Shown: piece by piece, positions 1 to 8,109 of the stretch | Layout: each line of letters begins with the position of its first letter | How positions within the stretch are numbered: position 1 is the stretch's first letter | Assembly: GCA_026391695.1 (NCBI GenBank) | Contig: JAPLDP010000021.1 | Span: 1 to 64,000 of the forward strand | Origin: Bacteroidota bacterium | Lineage (GTDB): Bacteria; Bacteroidota; Bacteroidia; Bacteroidales; JAGONC01 | Direction: 5' to 3' | Length of the DNA stretch: 64,000 nucleotides | The notes under the pieces: generated by a model | The model's input: only the letters and a program-made list of their open reading frames with translations | Databases searched by the model: none | What the model was told of the DNA's origin: nothing | Position numbers and translations under genes: made by a program

Positions 1-41
1 CAGAAACAAGATGGGTATTTGGGCTTTTTGTATCTTTACTC

Positions 42-113
42 ATGGAAAAGTTTGTTTAAAAGTTTATACACCTCAAAGATAATGATTATCAATGAGATAA
101 CAAACTTTTCCAT
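42..113. promoter_or_regulatory. 15-bp perfect inverted repeat upstream of the AAA/DUF4143 ATPase
   Basis: The arm ATGGAAAAGTTTGTT at 42-56 is repeated exactly as its reverse complement at 99-113, with 42 bp between, and the second arm ends just before the ATPase reading frame. A perfect 15-bp pair this close to a start suggests an operator or a terminal repeat of a small mobile unit. Which of the two cannot be decided from the sequence alone. Confidence 0.5.
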
Positions 114-160
114 TTTTTTATGAATAATTCAGGTTAGAAGATACCGTTAAAAAGTACCTT

Positions 161-1258
161 TTGCAGTTTCCAATCATAGGCATAACCGGCCCAAGGCAGT
201 CGGGTAAAACCACCATGATCAGAAAAACTCTTGGTAATAGCTTTAAATATGTCACTTTTGACGATTACAGGATGATTGATTTTTTCACTGCCGATCCGAT
301 ATCTTTTATACATCAGTACGACCGTCAGGTTATATTCGATGAAGTTCAAAAGGTGCCTGAGCTGTTCAATCACTTAAAAATTGCCGTAGATGAAAACCGT
401 GAAGAAACCGGCAGATTTGTCATCACGGGCTCCAGCCAGTTCTCGTTTGTCAAGGGGATCACTGAAAGTCTGGCAGGAAGGATAGGCCTGTTATCTCTGC
501 TACCTTTCCAGTTCAGTGAGATTCCGCAAGGACTTCGGGCGGAAGCTGTTTACAGTGGTTCATACCCCGAAGTGGTCAGAACGGGTTACCAGAATGCACA
601 TGACTGGTATTCATCCTACCTGGAGACATTTGTTCTCCGCGACGTCAAATCGTTGGTAAACATAGGCGATCTGCGCGATTTCAGGCAGTTCCTTACCATG
701 CTTGCAGCCCGGACATCCCAATTATTGAACTATTCTGAGCTCTCCAGGTCCATCGGTGTGTCGGTCTCCACAATCAGACGTTGGATTTCTGTACTCGAGG
801 CCGCTTATATTATTTTTCTTCTGCCTCCCTGGTACCGGAACCTTGGAAAAAGGATTATCAAAAGCCCTAAAGTTTATTTCTATGATACCGGTCTTGTTTG
901 TTTACTCACGGGAGTAACTACGAAGGAATTATACCACAAGGGTCCTATGGCCGGTAGCATATTCGAAAATTATATCGTCGCTGAAATAATAAAAAACCTT
1001 GTGCATTCGCATTCCTCTGACCAAATGTTTTTTTACAGGACAAGCCATGGAGAGGAAATTGACCTCATCATTGACCGGATATCCGGAAAACAGGTGATTG
1101 AAATTAAAAAAACGGCTACATTCCGGACTCAAATGGTTCGCAATATAGAAAAGATTCTCGGGCCGGAAGACATGGGATTTTTAATCTACGAAGGAAATAA
1201 TTTCCCCTATAACAGTAACATCCAAATAATGCAGTACGCACAGTATCTGACTGAATAA
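161..1258 (+). CDS. AAA-family ATPase with C-terminal DUF4143 domain
   Basis: Putative ATP-binding protein of the AAA_14/DUF4143 type. Walker A (GPRQSGKT) is at about residues 10-17 and Walker B (VIFDEVQ) at about 57-63. A winged-helix-like middle follows, and the C-terminal part carries a nuclease-like pattern (EEIDLIID ... IEIKK, about 300-318). The family is abundant in Bacteroidota and its cellular role is not established. The start is uncertain. The first usable in-frame codon is TTG at 161, but codons 134-160 read LEDTVKKYL, a natural N-terminal extension, while the nearest ATG (120) is one base out of frame and an in-frame TAA sits at 125. The gene may therefore have lost one base near 133 or use a non-ATG start. 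It is a single-gene unit behind a 15-bp inverted repeat. Confidence 0.8.
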   Translation: MQFPIIGITGPRQSGKTTMIRKTLGNSFKYVTFDDYRMIDFFTADPISFIHQYDRQVIFDEVQKVPELFNHLKIAVDENREETGRFVITGSSQFSFVKGITESLAGRIGLLSLLPFQFSEIPQGLRAEAVYSGSYPEVVRTGYQNAHDWYSSYLETFVLRDVKSLVNIGDLRDFRQFLTMLAARTSQLLNYSELSRSIGVSVSTIRRWISVLEAAYIIFLLPPWYRNLGKRIIKSPKVYFYDTGLVCLLTGVTTKELYHKGPMAGSIFENYIVAEIIKNLVHSHSSDQMFFYRTSHGEEIDLIIDRISGKQVIEIKKTATFRTQMVRNIEKILGPEDMGFLIYEGNNFPYNSNIQIMQYAQYLTE

Positions 1259-1267
1259 ATCTGGGAC

Positions 1268-2539
1268 TCAATCTGCCTTGGGCGGATGGAACCCCAAAGC
1301 TATATCCGCCCCGGTCGGATTCTGAAATACCTTCAGCCCAAAATAGGGTATTATGGCCAGCACATGATTCATGATCTCTCCCTGAATCTCCTCATAGTCC
1401 TTCCATTCCTGAATCTTGCTGAATGCATAAACCTCTACAGGCAGTCCTGTATTTAACGGTTGCAATTGCCGGACAACAAGCGTATTCTCCTTGCTGATGT
1501 CATCATCCAACTTAAGATATTCCTTCAGATAGACCATAAATATATTCAGATTGGTCAGAGACCTCTGATGCATGATCTGCAGATGTTTCCCATCATCACG
1601 AATGGATTGTTCATCAATCTCCTTTTGATGAGATTCAATATATTCCTTAAGCAGGGGATTCATTTTGAATTTTTCAAGCATTTCGGGTGTACAGAGCCTG
1701 ATGGTGGTCATATCAATATTCACCGACCTTTTAATCCGCCGTACGCCCGATTCATCCATACCCCGCCAGTTCTGGAATGAGTCGGAGATGAGCGTATACG
1801 TTGGAATCGTTGTAATCGTATTATCGAAGTTCCTGACTTTGATAGTGGTGAGTGCAATGTCCATCACTGTGCCATCAGCACCATATTTCGGCATGGTGAT
1901 CCAGTCGCCCTTCCGCAGCATGTCATTGGCAGCCAATTGTATGCCTCCTACAAAACCCAGGATACTGTCCTTGAATATCAGCATCAGCACGGCCGACATG
2001 GCACCCATTCCGGCCAGCATTGTAAGAGGTGGTTTATTAATCAATAATGAAATCAGTATGATACCAATAATTGTATAAACGATGATCTTTACAATCTGTA
2101 AATACCCCTTGATAGGTCTTGACTTTGACATCTCATAGCGCTGGTAGATGATCTCCGAAGCTTTCAGAAATGAATTAATGATACCAGCGGCGATAAAAAG
2201 GCCGTATATCTTTACCACTATCAGGGCAACCCGTTCGATTGCCGGATATTCCTGCAATGCCAGCGGAATCAGGATAAATAATGTACAGGCAGGAACCAGA
2301 TAGCTGAGCCTGTTAAAAAACTTATGCTCTACCAATACATCATCCCAGAGGGTTTTTGTCTTTCGGGCTATGGAATGAACAATGCGAAGGACAATGAGCC
2401 TGGTGATATGGTAGACTAAAAAGGCAAGGAGGATGATGGCTGCGATCTCTATCACTTTCCATAGAAAGATGATCAACTCACCGCTGAACCCAAAACGGTT
2501 CAGCCATTCTTTGATGATATATTCAACTTGCTGAAACAT
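1268..2539 (-). CDS. MscS-family mechanosensitive ion channel (YbdG-like)
   Basis: Inner-membrane small-conductance mechanosensitive channel, expected to release solutes on hypo-osmotic shock. The 423-residue protein has several N-terminal hydrophobic helices, then the pore-helix segment AGMGAMSAVLMLIFKDSI at about 175-192 and the beta domain that follows it (GDWITMPKYGADGTV ... TTIKVRNFDN ... IPTYTLISDSFQNWRG). The long C-terminal cytoplasmic part and the WRGMDESGVRRIKRS segment resemble the E. coli YbdG branch rather than minimal MscS. It is convergent with the ATPase and ends 9 bp from it. Family assignment is firm; the subfamily is inferred from recognisable motifs. Confidence 0.9.
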   Translation of the reverse strand: MFQQVEYIIKEWLNRFGFSGELIIFLWKVIEIAAIILLAFLVYHITRLIVLRIVHSIARKTKTLWDDVLVEHKFFNRLSYLVPACTLFILIPLALQEYPAIERVALIVVKIYGLFIAAGIINSFLKASEIIYQRYEMSKSRPIKGYLQIVKIIVYTIIGIILISLLINKPPLTMLAGMGAMSAVLMLIFKDSILGFVGGIQLAANDMLRKGDWITMPKYGADGTVMDIALTTIKVRNFDNTITTIPTYTLISDSFQNWRGMDESGVRRIKRSVNIDMTTIRLCTPEMLEKFKMNPLLKEYIESHQKEIDEQSIRDDGKHLQIMHQRSLTNLNIFMVYLKEYLKLDDDISKENTLVVRQLQPLNTGLPVEVYAFSKIQEWKDYEEIQGEIMNHVLAIIPYFGLKVFQNPTGADIALGFHPPKAD

Positions 2540-2564
2540 TGCAGTGAATTTGAAAATGTGTCGA

Positions 2565-2660
2565 TGTGATAATGTGCAAATTTATAAACAATGAACAATG
2601 ATCAGTGATCAATGATCAAAATTTAGCGATGTGACGATCTAGCGATGTAACGATGTAGCG
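2565..2660. repeat. Low-complexity intergenic repeats (GATCA and GCGATGTA units)
   Basis: The stretch between the channel and the lipid kinase holds two degenerate tandem motifs: aatgatcagtgatcaatgat units and gatgt-(a/g)-acgatgtagcgatg units. The same two motifs occur in opposite orientation at about 21055-21110 upstream of the macroglobulin gene, so they look like a dispersed intergenic repeat. No reading frame is supported here. Confidence 0.5.
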
Positions 2661-2780
2661 ATGTTATAAATAAAGGTCTTCAAGGAAATGCGTATACAGG
2701 ATAACGAATATAATGAATAACTCCGCGCTTTAGCCCAAAACCTTTGTGATGATCCTAATATTACAGTAAATAATAAAATT

Positions 2781-3677
2781 TTACGGAACGATGACATTCA
2801 GCGACAACGGATCAATTTTAATGATGAGCTTTTTCTTCAGCTTAACATGTTCGCCGTCGATATTGACGATTTTGCTTCGTTTTCGTGACAGTTTGATCTC
2901 TTTCCCTTTAATTATTGTGATATCGTTTGTTTGGTCAATTTTTTTCAGGAAGAGTAGGTTAGCGAGGAAAACGACCTTTGCCAGGGGGATTTTTTTGATG
3001 ATACATACGTCAATAAGCCCGTCGTCGACCGTGGCATGCGGGGCGATGGAAGCGTTATAGCCGAACTGGTTTGAATTGGCGAAGCTGATAAATAGCGCTT
3101 TTTCTTTATATTTTTTCCCGTCGATGGTGATTTTATATTTGCGTGGTTTATAGTTGAGGTATTCGGTGAGAATGATCCTGAAATAGGTCTGGAAACCACG
3201 GCGGCGGGCTTTTTCAAATTCTTTAGCCACCAGTGCGTCAAAGCCTACGCCTGCAATGCTTACACACAGTTCGCCGTTGATCCTGATGGTATCGATTTTT
3301 TTGATCTTCCCTTTATTGATGGTTTCTATTGCCTTGCTGATGCGAAAGGGTATACGCAGGTGGTGTGCCAGGCCATTTCCGGAGCCGGCGGGAATGATAC
3401 CCATAGCTGTGTCGGTTCCGATGAGGCCTTTTGCTATCTCATTCAATGAGCCGTCACCGCCAACGGCCACCACAATATCTGTTTTATCCCTGGCAGCCTT
3501 CCTGCTTAGCTCAATGGCATGGCCGGCCCGCTCGGTATATAAAATCGTTTGGTTGTACCGCTCCTTATCCAGGTATGTCCTGATCATATCCTCCATCCGG
3601 TTCTTGCTTCTCACACCAGATGCAGGATTTATGATGAATATGACCTCTTTTTTACGTATGTCAGCCGGTTCTGTCAT
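2781..3677 (-). CDS. Diacylglycerol kinase-like lipid kinase (YegS/DagK family)
   Basis: Predicted cytoplasmic, membrane-associated lipid kinase that phosphorylates diacylglycerol or a related lipid. The 298-residue length is typical. The N-terminal catalytic domain shows INPASG at about 15-20, the nucleotide-binding GGDGSLNEIAKGL at about 73-85 and PAGSGNGLAHHL at about 96-107. The C-terminal beta domain has GVGFDA and DGEHV. It starts 6 bp after the stop of the LTA-synthase-like gene, so the two are probably co-transcribed. In Gram-positive bacteria DgkB-type kinases recycle the diacylglycerol released by LTA synthesis, and the pairing suggests an equivalent recycling partnership here. That link is inference. 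Confidence 0.88.
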   Translation of the reverse strand: MTEPADIRKKEVIFIINPASGVRSKNRMEDMIRTYLDKERYNQTILYTERAGHAIELSRKAARDKTDIVVAVGGDGSLNEIAKGLIGTDTAMGIIPAGSGNGLAHHLRIPFRISKAIETINKGKIKKIDTIRINGELCVSIAGVGFDALVAKEFEKARRRGFQTYFRIILTEYLNYKPRKYKITIDGKKYKEKALFISFANSNQFGYNASIAPHATVDDGLIDVCIIKKIPLAKVVFLANLLFLKKIDQTNDITIIKGKEIKLSRKRSKIVNIDGEHVKLKKKLIIKIDPLSLNVIVP

Positions 3678-3683
3678 GAGGTT

Positions 3684-5621
3684 CTATCTGGCTGTTAATT
3701 TATTATCTATCATCCGGTTATTGTAATTCTGGATGATGGCTTTCAGGAACTCTTCCATCGGAAGCGCCCGTCGTGTATCTTTTTTAGATATTAAGTTCGC
3801 GTTTAAAAGCGGATCTTTTTTAAAATCATAGAGGCTAAATGTTTTATCCCCACCCCATTCCAGGATATACTGATCTTTAATGAGCTGGTATATGCCGGTG
3901 AGATAACTCACTGTGAACCTGTTTGCCGTCGAGTCAAAAACACTTTCTCCAAAAGCTACATAATCCTTATCGTACATCAGAAAGTCAAGTATTGAAGGCA
4001 TGATATCGGTCTGCTGGACTATGTCGGTTTTCAATGCTTTCAGCTCACCGCCAGGTTTAAAGAATATGATCGGTATACGGAACAGTCCGATCCGGGTTTG
4101 ATATGGCGGATAATATAATTCAGACGTATGATCGGCGGTGATTACAAATAGGGTGCTGTCGAACCACGACATTTTTGAGGCTGTATGAAAAAATTCCTTC
4201 AGGCAGAAATCAGAATACCCGATAGTTTCATGAATTTTCAATGGCCCTTTTTTAAATTTTCCCTGGTATTTTGGAGGTACGAAATAGGGATGGTGTGATG
4301 AAAGTGAGAAGATGGCCGATACGAAAGGCTGCCGCATGGTGTCAAGGCAATGGGCATAATACTGGAAAAAGGGCTCATCATAAATTCCCCATTGTCCGTC
4401 ATAATCGTTGTCGTTGTTATATTCTGTCCGCCCTACGTACCGGTCAAAGCCGGCCATGGTAACGAACGATTCAAAGCCCATGGTCCCGTTGGTGCCACCG
4501 TGAAAGAACGAAGACTGATACCCTTTTTCCCTGAGGAGGTTAGCCAAACTGTAAATGCGGTTGCCGGCATAGCTTGACGTGATGTAAGGGTTATTCATCA
4601 GCGCAGGAATACCCGATAAAATGGCAGGAATGGCTTCGATGGATTTCTTGCAGTTTGCATAACCATTGTACGACAGGCTGACTTTTATGAGCGAATCCAG
4701 AAATGGCGTATAACCGGTGTACGTTCCATGGTCGAGGTCACGGTTAAAAGCACCGATATATTCTGACGAGAAGCTTTCCATTATGATGATCACCACATTG
4801 TAGCCGTTAAAAGCCGATGAATCATTGACCAGAATGCCTCTGTGAACAGGGGAGTAAATGCTGTTGAGCTTTTGTTCGTTATAATAATAGATGTGTTTGA
4901 GGTCGAGCTGGCCAATGGATTTGACAATGGTAAAGGGTGAGTTGAGGACCAGGGGAGTGTTTTTGGCTTCGGTGTACTTGCCTGCAGTAATGATACTGAT
5001 AGGCCTTAGTTGTAAACCACCCCTGACGCCTGTGATGGTAAGGAAAATAAAAACGAAGAACAGGATTGTATTTTTGATATAAAATTTCGAACCGCCGGTT
5101 CTGTGCTCATCGGGGCGAAGTATAATGGTCGCGCTGAAGAAGATGGCTATGGCTGAGAGGAGGAGCCACAGCAGGCCGATCAACCAGAAATCCTGCAGCA
5201 TGCGCGGCAGGAGAACCGTGTAATCATCACCGGCACCCAGCATGTTGAAAACATCTCCAGTCATGCGTTTCCCCGTAAACCTCGAGTATACCACATCGAT
5301 GAAATTGGCTGCCAGCGCCAGAATAAACAGAATATACAGAAGGCTGTCGTTCAGCAGCTGGTATATGCGGTGTGACCTGATACGAATGGGTAATACATTG
5401 AAGAAAATGAATGGCCCGGCAATTATGCAAAGTGTGGAAAGGTCAAAACGGAGGCCGGTGAACATGATCTTAAAGAATTCCCTGTGATCCAGGTCGGACC
5501 ATAGGTGCAGATTAAGGAAATAGAGGCACAGCCGCGACAGGGTGAGGGCCACCAAAAGGATGACAAGCCGCAGCACAAGGACAGTATATATATTTCCCTG
5601 TAAAAGGTGACGTCGTTGCAT
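3684..5621 (-). CDS. LTA synthase-family sulfatase-fold membrane protein (phosphoglycerol transferase-like)
   Basis: Membrane-anchored alkaline-phosphatase-superfamily enzyme of 645 residues. About five N-terminal transmembrane helices (roughly 10-200) precede an exported sulfatase-type domain. This starts with NVVIIIMESFSSEYIG, carries the likely nucleophile region NCKKSIEAIPAILSGIP (Ser where LtaS has Thr), and has the metal-site motifs FHGGTNG and ITADHTSELY. Such enzymes transfer phosphoglycerol or phosphoethanolamine from phospholipids to envelope glycans. It lies directly upstream of the lipid kinase in the same direction. The exact substrate cannot be told from sequence. Confidence 0.85.
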   Translation of the reverse strand: MQRRHLLQGNIYTVLVLRLVILLVALTLSRLCLYFLNLHLWSDLDHREFFKIMFTGLRFDLSTLCIIAGPFIFFNVLPIRIRSHRIYQLLNDSLLYILFILALAANFIDVVYSRFTGKRMTGDVFNMLGAGDDYTVLLPRMLQDFWLIGLLWLLLSAIAIFFSATIILRPDEHRTGGSKFYIKNTILFFVFIFLTITGVRGGLQLRPISIITAGKYTEAKNTPLVLNSPFTIVKSIGQLDLKHIYYYNEQKLNSIYSPVHRGILVNDSSAFNGYNVVIIIMESFSSEYIGAFNRDLDHGTYTGYTPFLDSLIKVSLSYNGYANCKKSIEAIPAILSGIPALMNNPYITSSYAGNRIYSLANLLREKGYQSSFFHGGTNGTMGFESFVTMAGFDRYVGRTEYNNDNDYDGQWGIYDEPFFQYYAHCLDTMRQPFVSAIFSLSSHHPYFVPPKYQGKFKKGPLKIHETIGYSDFCLKEFFHTASKMSWFDSTLFVITADHTSELYYPPYQTRIGLFRIPIIFFKPGGELKALKTDIVQQTDIMPSILDFLMYDKDYVAFGESVFDSTANRFTVSYLTGIYQLIKDQYILEWGGDKTFSLYDFKKDPLLNANLISKKDTRRALPMEEFLKAIIQNYNNRMIDNKLTAR

Positions 5622-5703
5622 GCAGTAAAATTAGTAAAAAAAGAAAATCTGCGACGTCATAACTTGTCGTCATCAGCTTTACGGTATAGGGGCTGGAATA
5701 AAA

Positions 5704-5725
5704 AACCCCGCCAAATGACGGGGTT
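5704..5725 (-). terminator. Rho-independent terminator of the 5764-6663 lipoprotein gene
   Basis: AACCCCG (5704-5710) pairs with CGGGGTT (5719-5725) around an 8-nt loop. Read on the minus strand, the stem is followed by a run of T residues. It lies 39 bp past the lipoprotein stop. Confidence 0.8.
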
Positions 5726-5763
5726 GAGAAGTTAAGACCGTAGTTTATTTGTGGAAGTATCAG

Positions 5764-6663
5764 CTATTGCTGGACCTTGACGGAGATTTCGATAGTTCCA
5801 GCCGTTGTTCCCGTGATATTATCTACCTTAATTAATCCAAATTTGCCTGTAACTGTTTTGAATCCACTTATATTACCGACAACCAAGTCAGGGATTTTGG
5901 TTTCTGTGACACCATCCGCCGTCAATTGTTTTATGGTGCCATCATCAGTTATGGCAGCCCAGTCAACAACAGTAGTGATTTTCTTGAGCCTTGTGGCATT
6001 CCTTACTGACCAGGTGCTAAGTCCATTGGTTAAATCATTAAATACAATAGCTGCATCTGCATCATCAGGAGCTGCGATAGTTGCATGATTGGTTCCCCCA
6101 TAAAAATAGAGCCAATCAACTTTTGCAGCATTGGCTTTAGCATCAGCCAGGTTGTAAATTGATCCATCGATGGATGCAAATGAGCTACCCGTGCTGCTGG
6201 CATAAGAGCCTAGAATTTTCTGCGTGAAGAAATTAATCGGCCCATTCACCACCTGAGTGGTGATGTTCAATGCAACTTCATTGGTCTGCCCGTCTTTATC
6301 CGTCACCACGAAGGAAATTCTTTCGGTGCCTGCAACTGTCAATGCAAGGAAGCTGAAATCGATGTCAACATAAGCTACATTAACGGTGGTGTCCCATTCA
6401 AACCAAACAGCGTTGTTATAGGTACGTGTGACCTTCAGATTAGCCAGGTTTTTACCGGATGTTGTATTGGGAGATGCAGTGATACCAATGAGAAATTCCT
6501 GAAGGGTAGTAAGTGTGGCATCAGCAGAAATATAGGCTGCACCACCTTTGAAGTCGATGTTCGGCTTAAGATCCTGCGGCGTTTCAGTGGTGTCTTTACA
6601 TGACATCATAAAAGATGTTCCGGCTAAAAGCAGGATAGCGAAGAGATACGATAGTTTTTTCAT
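5764..6663 (-). CDS. Putative lipoprotein of unknown function
   Basis: A 299-residue exported protein with a signal peptide and lipobox (FMMSC, Cys22). The mature part is beta-rich. It starts with a Pro-rich linker and a segment resembling extracellular Ig-like domains of Bacteroidota (ISFVVTDKDGQTNEVALN at about 121-138), then a region containing FNDLTNGLSTWSVRNATR. I do not recognise a named family. It stands alone between a promoter at 6718-6750 and a terminator at 5704-5725, so it is a monocistronic unit. A surface-exposed role is likely, but function is unknown. Confidence 0.7.
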   Translation of the reverse strand: MKKLSYLFAILLLAGTSFMMSCKDTTETPQDLKPNIDFKGGAAYISADATLTTLQEFLIGITASPNTTSGKNLANLKVTRTYNNAVWFEWDTTVNVAYVDIDFSFLALTVAGTERISFVVTDKDGQTNEVALNITTQVVNGPINFFTQKILGSYASSTGSSFASIDGSIYNLADAKANAAKVDWLYFYGGTNHATIAAPDDADAAIVFNDLTNGLSTWSVRNATRLKKITTVVDWAAITDDGTIKQLTADGVTETKIPDLVVGNISGFKTVTGKFGLIKVDNITGTTAGTIEISVKVQQ

Positions 6664-6717
6664 AATTGATTGATTTTGTCAATATTGATTATGAGTTAAT
6701 ATACTCTTAAAGAGTTG

Positions 6718-6750
6718 CAAAAATAAGTAAATTATTAACAAGCTGTCAAA
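6718..6750 (-). promoter_or_regulatory. Bacteroidota-type promoter for the lipoprotein gene
   Basis: On the minus strand, TTTG (6750-6747) and TATTTTTG (6725-6718) are separated by 21 bp. This fits the -33 TTTG / -7 TAnnTTTG consensus. The -7 box lies 54 bp upstream of the start codon. Confidence 0.55.
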
Positions 6751-6831
6751 TTTTTATTAAATCATACAGAAAAATATTTTGGAAAAGTCATGCAAGGATG
6801 TGGGTTTTATGATAAATTTGAAGTCGTTTCA

Positions 6832-6852
6832 CCTTACCCCATGGGGGTGAGG
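6832..6852. repeat. GC-rich hairpin upstream of citDE
   Basis: CCTTACCCC (6832-6840) pairs with GGGGTGAGG (6844-6852), with one G-T pair and a 3-nt loop, 37 bp before the citDE start. It could be a leader structure or a dispersed palindrome; the outer sequence resembles the CCTCACCCC hairpin at 29511-29558. No T-tract follows, so a simple terminator is less likely. Confidence 0.35.
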
Positions 6853-6888
6853 CTGTAATTGTTAAGGTACAATTAAAACTACTACTAC

Positions 6889-8109
6889 ATGATAGTCACC
6901 ACCGGAAACAAAGGCGAAAAGGTGCGGTCGGATTGCTTTGTCACACTTGAACTGACCGACAGGGGAGGCCGTGAAGTCACTCTCACCAGCAAGGTCGGTG
7001 TCCTGTATGGACAATCCATTATCGCACTGGCCGGCACAATACTGGAATATTTCGACATTCAGCATGCCCATTTACAGATCGAAGATACCGGCGCACTGCC
7101 ATTTGTCTTGGCGGCACGCATAGAAGCTGCCATAAAGCTGCTGCTGAAAACCGACAAGGAATACCTCCAGGAGCTCATCCCGGAAAACCGGTACAAGACA
7201 GAGAAGGAGAAGTATCGCTTTACGCGGTTGTACCTTCCGGGTAACACACCCAGCCTGATGATCAATGCCGGGATACATAAGCCTGACGGAATCATCCTCG
7301 ACCTGGAAGATGCCGTGGCGCCCGATAAGAAACATGAAGCCCGCTATATGGTGAGGAATGCCTTGCGTCAGGTGGATTTCTATGGCGCCGAACGGATGGT
7401 GCGCATCAACCAGGTGCCCAAAGGGCTGGATGACCTCGGTTTCATCGTGCCGCATAATGTTAACCTGGTCCTCGTGCCGAAATGTGAAAGCGCCGACCAG
7501 ATACACCAGGTCAACACACGCATTGAGCAAATCAAAAAAGCCCATGGTTTGGCGTCTCATGTGTGGCTGATGCCGATCATCGAGAGTGCCAGGGGAGTCA
7601 TCAAAGCTTTTGAGATCGCATCAGCAGCGGAAAATATCGTGTCGCTGGCCATTGGATTAGAGGATTATACTGCCGATCTGGGAACTAAAAGAACCGCAGA
7701 GGGCACTGAGTCATTCTTTGCCCGCAGCATGGTTGTCAATGCAGCCAGGGCAGCGGGCATACAGCCCATTGATTCCGTCTTCTCCGACGTCGGCGACATG
7801 GAAGGACTGAAACAGAATGTGTTACGGTCTAAAGCCCTTAGCTTCGACGGCATGGGATGTATTCACCCACGACAAATCAGGGTCATATACGAGAATTTTG
7901 CTCCTGACCCTGATGAGACAGAAAAAGCCAAAAAAATCGTCAGGGCATTTGAGGAGGCCACGGCAAAAGGCCTCGGTGTCGTATCGCTGGGAACCAAGAT
8001 GATCGACCCGCCGGTGGTCAAACGCGCTCTCAAAACCATTGACATGGCCGTTAACATGGGTAAAATATCTAAAAACTGGAGGGAAGAGGATAATGAACAA
8101 AAAATATGA
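6889..8109 (+). CDS. Fused citrate lyase acyl-carrier and beta subunit (CitD-CitE)
   Basis: Two citrate lyase subunits in one 406-residue chain. Residues 1-90 match CitD, the acyl carrier protein: Ser14 in KVRSD sits exactly where CitD carries its phosphoribosyl-dephospho-CoA group. Residues from about 105 match CitE, the citryl-ACP lyase that splits citryl-ACP into acetyl-ACP and oxaloacetate: RLYLPGNTP (113-121), DGIILDLEDA with the metal ligands (133-142), and MPIIESARG. The gene overlaps citF by 17 bp, so translation is coupled. The fusion fixes the ACP:lyase ratio at 1:1. No citC, citX, citG or citrate carrier is nearby, so activation must come from elsewhere or the enzyme has another role. 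Confidence 0.88.
   Translation: MIVTTGNKGEKVRSDCFVTLELTDRGGREVTLTSKVGVLYGQSIIALAGTILEYFDIQHAHLQIEDTGALPFVLAARIEAAIKLLLKTDKEYLQELIPENRYKTEKEKYRFTRLYLPGNTPSLMINAGIHKPDGIILDLEDAVAPDKKHEARYMVRNALRQVDFYGAERMVRINQVPKGLDDLGFIVPHNVNLVLVPKCESADQIHQVNTRIEQIKKAHGLASHVWLMPIIESARGVIKAFEIASAAENIVSLAIGLEDYTADLGTKRTAEGTESFFARSMVVNAARAAGIQPIDSVFSDVGDMEGLKQNVLRSKALSFDGMGCIHPRQIRVIYENFAPDPDETEKAKKIVRAFEEATAKGLGVVSLGTKMIDPPVVKRALKTIDMAVNMGKISKNWREEDNEQKI

Noticed and set aside
8039-8092. Earlier start of citF
   Set aside because: It lies deep in citDE and has no ribosome site, whereas 8093 follows GGAAGAGG.
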